Shown: one piece after another, positions 6,555-8,323 of the stretch
Layout of the letters: each line of letters begins with the position of its first letter
Position numbering within the stretch: position 1 is the first letter of the stretch
Source of the DNA: Rubritepida sp.
Lineage (GTDB): Bacteria; Pseudomonadota; Alphaproteobacteria; Acetobacterales; Acetobacteraceae
Reading direction: 5' to 3'
NCBI GenBank assembly: GCA_014376425.1
Contig: JACMRO010000095.1
Location: 1-8,323, forward strand
DNA: 8,323 nt
Notes under the pieces: generated by a model
Told to the model about the DNA's origin: nothing
The model's input: the letters and a program-made list of their open reading frames with translations, nothing else
Database searches by the model: none
Made by a program: the position numbers and the translations under genes

Positions 6555-6660
6555 GGCGCGCGTGGTTTGACAGGGGGTTGAGCGCATGGCAATGCGCCGC
6601 ACCCTTTCACCGGCACTCCCTTTGGGGACCGGCCGGCGCAGCTTCTATAAGGCATTGAGC
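6555..6660. promoter_or_regulatory. Divergent control region between aroA and the FYDLN-acid gene, with nested inverted repeats
   Basis: The two genes start back to back across 106 bases. Three inverted repeats nest around one centre: TGCGCCG (6593-6599) with CGGCGCA (6634-6640), CCGG (6610-6613) with CCGG (6629-6632), and TCCC (6617-6620) with GGGA (6625-6628). For aroA these would fold in the leader if transcription starts near the opposite gene. I see no strong -35/-10 pair for aroA and no Shine-Dalgarno before its ATG. Confidence 0.4.
6622..6651 (+). promoter_or_regulatory. Candidate promoter of the FYDLN-acid gene
   Basis: TATAAG (6646-6651) matches five of six bases of the -10 consensus; TTGGGG (6622-6627), 18 bases upstream, is a weak -35. 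If used, the transcript would begin within a few bases of the ATG at 6661, leaving almost no leader. The same bases also hold the Shine-Dalgarno AAGG (6649-6652), which could not then be part of the mRNA. Promoter and ribosome-binding site are thus competing readings of the same sequence. Confidence 0.3.
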
Positions 6661-7002
6661 ATGGCGAAGCCCGACCTCGGAATGAAGCGCATCTGCGTCG
6701 CCTGTGGCGCAAAATTCTACGATATGGCGAAGGTGCCAGCGAGTTGCCCCAAATGCGGCACCGATCAGCCGGCTGAGCAGCCGCGCCCGAAGCGGGCCCC
6801 CGCCGTGCCGGATGAGAAGATCAAGAAGAAGCGCGCGGCAGTCGCGGGGGCGGATGGCGAGGCCGATGACGCCGAGACCGAGGATGCCGACGCCGATGCC
6901 GACGCGGCCGGGATCGAAAGCGATGACCTTGAGGATGAGGACGAGACCATCGATGCGGAAATCGAGGTCGAAGGCGAACGCGAACGCGACGAAGAGGGGT
7001 GA
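6661..7002 (+). CDS. FYDLN-acid family zinc-ribbon protein (TIGR02300-like), function unknown
   Basis: A 113-residue protein with a basic, cysteine-containing head and a very acidic tail. The head has a zinc-ribbon pattern, CVAC (C12, C15) and CPKC (C29, C32), around FYDM (19-22), where the family usually has FYDLN; this is why I place it in the FYDLN-acid (TIGR02300) group, a conserved alphaproteobacterial family of unknown function. A lysine/arginine patch (54-58) leads into residues 64-113, about half aspartate and glutamate, including DADADADA at 75-82. No signal peptide or membrane segment is visible. I chose ATG 6661, preceded by AAGG with 8-base spacing; an in-frame ATG at 6586 adds 25 residues unlike the family and would run into the aroA upstream region. 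Its position divergent from aroA is a recurring arrangement in alphaproteobacteria, from memory of such genomes. The acidic tail suggests nucleic-acid mimicry or protein contacts, but that is speculation. Confidence 0.9.
   Translation: MAKPDLGMKRICVACGAKFYDMAKVPASCPKCGTDQPAEQPRPKRAPAVPDEKIKKKRAAVAGADGEADDAETEDADADADAAGIESDDLEDEDETIDAEIEVEGERERDEEG
6883..6906 (+). repeat. Short tandem repeat in the acidic tail
   Basis: GATGCCGACGCC occurs at 6883-6894, followed by a second copy at 6895-6906 that differs only in its last base. It encodes Asp-Ala four times. The unit is in frame, so slippage by one unit would change tail length by four residues without breaking the gene. Confidence 0.8.
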
Positions 7003-7348
7003 GGCTTAGGGCCGGCAACAGGCCTGCAATAAGTTTTCGCCGAGCGTAACGCCGCTTCGATGGGCTCAGGGGTGCCGTGGCCGAATAGCGGTCCTGGCCC
7101 CCTGGGCAGAAATTGCCTCCTTGTTGATGTTTATAAGGCCGATCGTGCCGTTGGTCGGCAATAATGGCAGCACCCAGCGCCTATCCAGGGCCTGTTAACG
7201 CAATGTCCCGCAATTTGCATGGCCGCTCACATAAAACGAAAACTTTGTCGTTGAATCTCAATTTTGATTACAACCTTAACGCTGAAAGGCATGGACAGCA
7301 CACGCATAGGTAGTATCGTTGGGCCCACAGCAACCAAAGGGCCTTACA
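7003..7348 (+). promoter_or_regulatory. Non-coding region upstream of ctrA
   Basis: These 346 bases hold no credible gene, tRNA or clear terminator. An imperfect stem, GCCGATC (7138-7144) with GGTCGGC (7153-7159, one G-U pair), is the best hairpin after the FYDLN-acid gene. From about 7195 the sequence turns A+T-rich. Elements seen: TTAACGC at 7195-7201 and again at 7276-7282, resembling CtrA half-sites (TTAAC); CGCAAT at 7199-7204 and 7209-7214, 10 bases apart; an inverted repeat AACGA (7235-7239) with TCGTT (7248-7252); and GAATC (7253-7257), a GANTC site of the kind methylated by CcrM. No full TTAA-N7-TTAA box is present. TTGTCG (7245-7250) could be a -35, but the matching -10 is poor. AAAGG (7336-7340) lies 8 bases before the ctrA ATG and is its Shine-Dalgarno. 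Confidence 0.5.
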
Positions 7349-8080
7349 ATGCGTATCCTGCTCGTCGAAGATGATCGGACCATTGCCCGCGGAATCAGCT
7401 TCGTCCTCCAGCAAGCGCGCATGGTGGTCGACACCGCCGAGACCGGGGCCGAAGCGCTGGAGCTTGCCAAGCTCTACGATTACGACGCCATCATCATGGA
7501 TGTAATGCTGCCCGATGCCGAAGGCTTTGACATCGTGCGCCGTATCCGCGCTGCCAAAAACATCGCTCCCATCCTGATGCTGTCCGGCCAGACAAAGGCC
7601 GAGCACAAGATCAAGGGCTTGAATGCGGGCGCGGACGACTATCTGGCCAAGCCGTTCGACCAGAACGAGTTGGTGGCGCGCCTCCAGGCCATCGTCCGCC
7701 GCTCCAAGGGTTTTGCCCATTCGCGGTTGGAGGTGGGTGGCATCACCATGGACCTGGCGGCGCGAGAGGTCTCGGTCGAGGGTCAGCCCGTGGCACTGAC
7801 CAGCAAGGAATACGCGATCCTAGAATTGCTGGTGCTGCGCCGCGGCGCCGTGCTTTCGAAGGAAAACTTCCTCGACCACCTCTACGGCGGCATTGATGAG
7901 CCCGACGCCAAGATCATCGACGTGTTCATCTGCAAGCTGCGCAAGAAGCTGGCGTTGGCCGGGGCTGACAGCCTGATCGGCACGGTCTGGGGCCGTGGCT
8001 ACATCGTGCGCGACCAGCAGATGCAGCGAACGACCGCCGTCTCGCCGCGCCTGACGCTGATGTCGACGCAGGCGGCCTGA
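7349..8080 (+). CDS. ctrA: Cell-cycle response regulator CtrA
   Basis: A 243-residue OmpR/PhoB-type regulator. The receiver domain (1-118) has acidic residues E7, D8 and D9, phosphoacceptor D51 in MDVMLPD (the same position as Caulobacter CtrA), S79 and K101 in AKPF. The winged-helix DNA-binding domain (about 128-222) contains HLYGGIDEP (178-186) followed by KIIDVFICKLRKKLA (188-202), the hallmark CtrA recognition-helix block, then TVWGRGY. CtrA receives phosphate through the CckA-ChpT relay and controls replication, division and motility genes; in Rhodospirillales it is often non-essential and tied to motility. ATG 7349 fits the family start (MRILLVEDD) and a Shine-Dalgarno; the in-frame ATG at 7319 adds ten residues with no family support. 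The protein is about 12 residues longer than Caulobacter CtrA, through a tail rich in Ser/Thr, and ends in QAA. A terminal Ala-Ala is the ClpXP recognition feature in Caulobacter. Confidence 0.97.
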   Translation: MRILLVEDDRTIARGISFVLQQARMVVDTAETGAEALELAKLYDYDAIIMDVMLPDAEGFDIVRRIRAAKNIAPILMLSGQTKAEHKIKGLNAGADDYLAKPFDQNELVARLQAIVRRSKGFAHSRLEVGGITMDLAAREVSVEGQPVALTSKEYAILELLVLRRGAVLSKENFLDHLYGGIDEPDAKIIDVFICKLRKKLALAGADSLIGTVWGRGYIVRDQQMQRTTAVSPRLTLMSTQAA

Positions 8081-8123
8081 TCAGCTGCTAAGCCAGGCCC
8101 GCAGGCGCCCCGGTGCCGCCTGC
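8068..8123. repeat. Inverted repeats over the ctrA/aminotransferase convergent junction
   Basis: GCAGGCGGC (8068-8076, end of ctrA) is the exact reverse complement of GCCGCCTGC (8115-8123, inside the aminotransferase gene). A tighter alternative pairs GCAGGCG (8101-8107) with CGCCTGC (8117-8123) across a 9-base loop. There is no T-tract on either side, so this could be a Rho-dependent or structured 3' end, or only coincidence in G+C-rich coding DNA. No other terminator fits, since the two genes leave no intergenic space. Confidence 0.3.
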
Positions 8124-8323
8124 ATATCGGCCACCCCGCCGCAATAGCTGAACCGCAGGTAGCGGTGGCCGCGGCCGCGGTCGAAATCCACGCCGGGGGT
8201 GGCGGCAATGCCGGCACTCGCCAGCATCGCGGCGGCGAAAGCCGCGCTGTCATTGGACAGCCGGCTGATGTCGCACCACAAGTAGAATGCTCCATCCGCC
8301 GCCGCGATGTCGGTGGAGCCGGC
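8081..8323 (-). CDS. Class I/II PLP-dependent aminotransferase, C-terminal fragment (5' end outside window)
   Basis: The minus-strand frame is open from the right edge (first full codon 8323-8321) to the TGA at 8083-8081, giving 80 C-terminal residues. They read DGAFYLWCDIS, then ASAGIAATPGVDF, then GHRYLRFSYCG, and end in RLRAWLSS. This is the C-terminal pattern of fold-type I aminotransferases of the AspC/HisC-like superfamily: the GAFY(L/F) strand, the (V/I)A(V/A)TPG(V/I)DF segment, and the conserved arginine of LRFSY that binds the substrate carboxylate. The lysine-containing PLP site lies outside the window, so the substrate cannot be told. The gene is convergent with ctrA and its stop codon directly abuts the ctrA stop. 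Confidence 0.88.
   Translation of the reverse strand, partial: AGSTDIAAADGAFYLWCDISRLSNDSAAFAAAMLASAGIAATPGVDFDRGRGHRYLRFSYCGGVADMQAAPGRLRAWLSS

Noticed and set aside
7191..7290. Full CtrA box TTAA-N7-TTAA upstream of ctrA
   Set aside because: Bases 11 positions from each TTAA (7195 and 7276) do not give a second TTAA; only half-sites remain.
7003..7348. Possible tRNA or small RNA between the FYDLN-acid gene and ctrA
   Set aside because: No cloverleaf or T-loop (GTTCRA) signature, and no stem with a following T-tract strong enough to support an RNA gene.

Overview
The window reads as chromosomal DNA from a high-G+C alphaproteobacterium. The clearest markers are a CtrA-type cell-cycle response regulator, a FYDLN-acid (TIGR02300-like) small protein divergent from aroA, a CP4-like class II EPSP synthase, and the gene order aroA-cmk-rpsA. 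An Acetobacteraceae/Rhodospirillales origin fits the look of the proteins but is inference, because no database search was possible.

Layout. 2-1096 (+): the C-terminal three quarters of an AbgB-like M20 amidohydrolase, cut by the left edge. 1127-2308 (-): a complete Fic-family protein with an intact active-site motif and an N-terminal self-inhibitory motif. 2309-2465: fic upstream region and the rpsA intrinsic terminator. 2466-6554 (-): rpsA (ribosomal protein S1), cmk (cytidylate kinase) and aroA (EPSP synthase), transcribed in the order aroA, cmk, rpsA. A 236-bp leader with strong hairpins and a promoter candidate precedes rpsA. 6555-6660: divergent control region. 6661-7002 (+): FYDLN-acid family protein. 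7003-7348: non-coding region upstream of ctrA. 7349-8080 (+): ctrA. 8081-8323 (-): the C-terminal end of a class I/II PLP-dependent aminotransferase, cut by the right edge and convergent with ctrA with no bases between the two stop codons.

How the genes relate. aroA, cmk and rpsA form a housekeeping block covering the shikimate pathway, pyrimidine nucleotide supply and translation. The rpsA leader has its own promoter candidate, a hairpin with mutually exclusive extensions, and a stem that pairs with the only Shine-Dalgarno-like sequence; this would suit the feedback control known for S1 in E. coli. The fic gene sits behind the rpsA terminator with its own ribosome-binding site and is the most accessory-looking gene here. 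ctrA stands alone with an A+T-richer upstream region holding one GANTC site and two identical TTAACGC elements.

I found no CRISPR array, tRNA, rRNA, insertion sequence or clearly unprecedented multi-gene system. The items most worth a second look are the structured rpsA leader, the fic gene beside rpsA, and the ctrA control region and junction.
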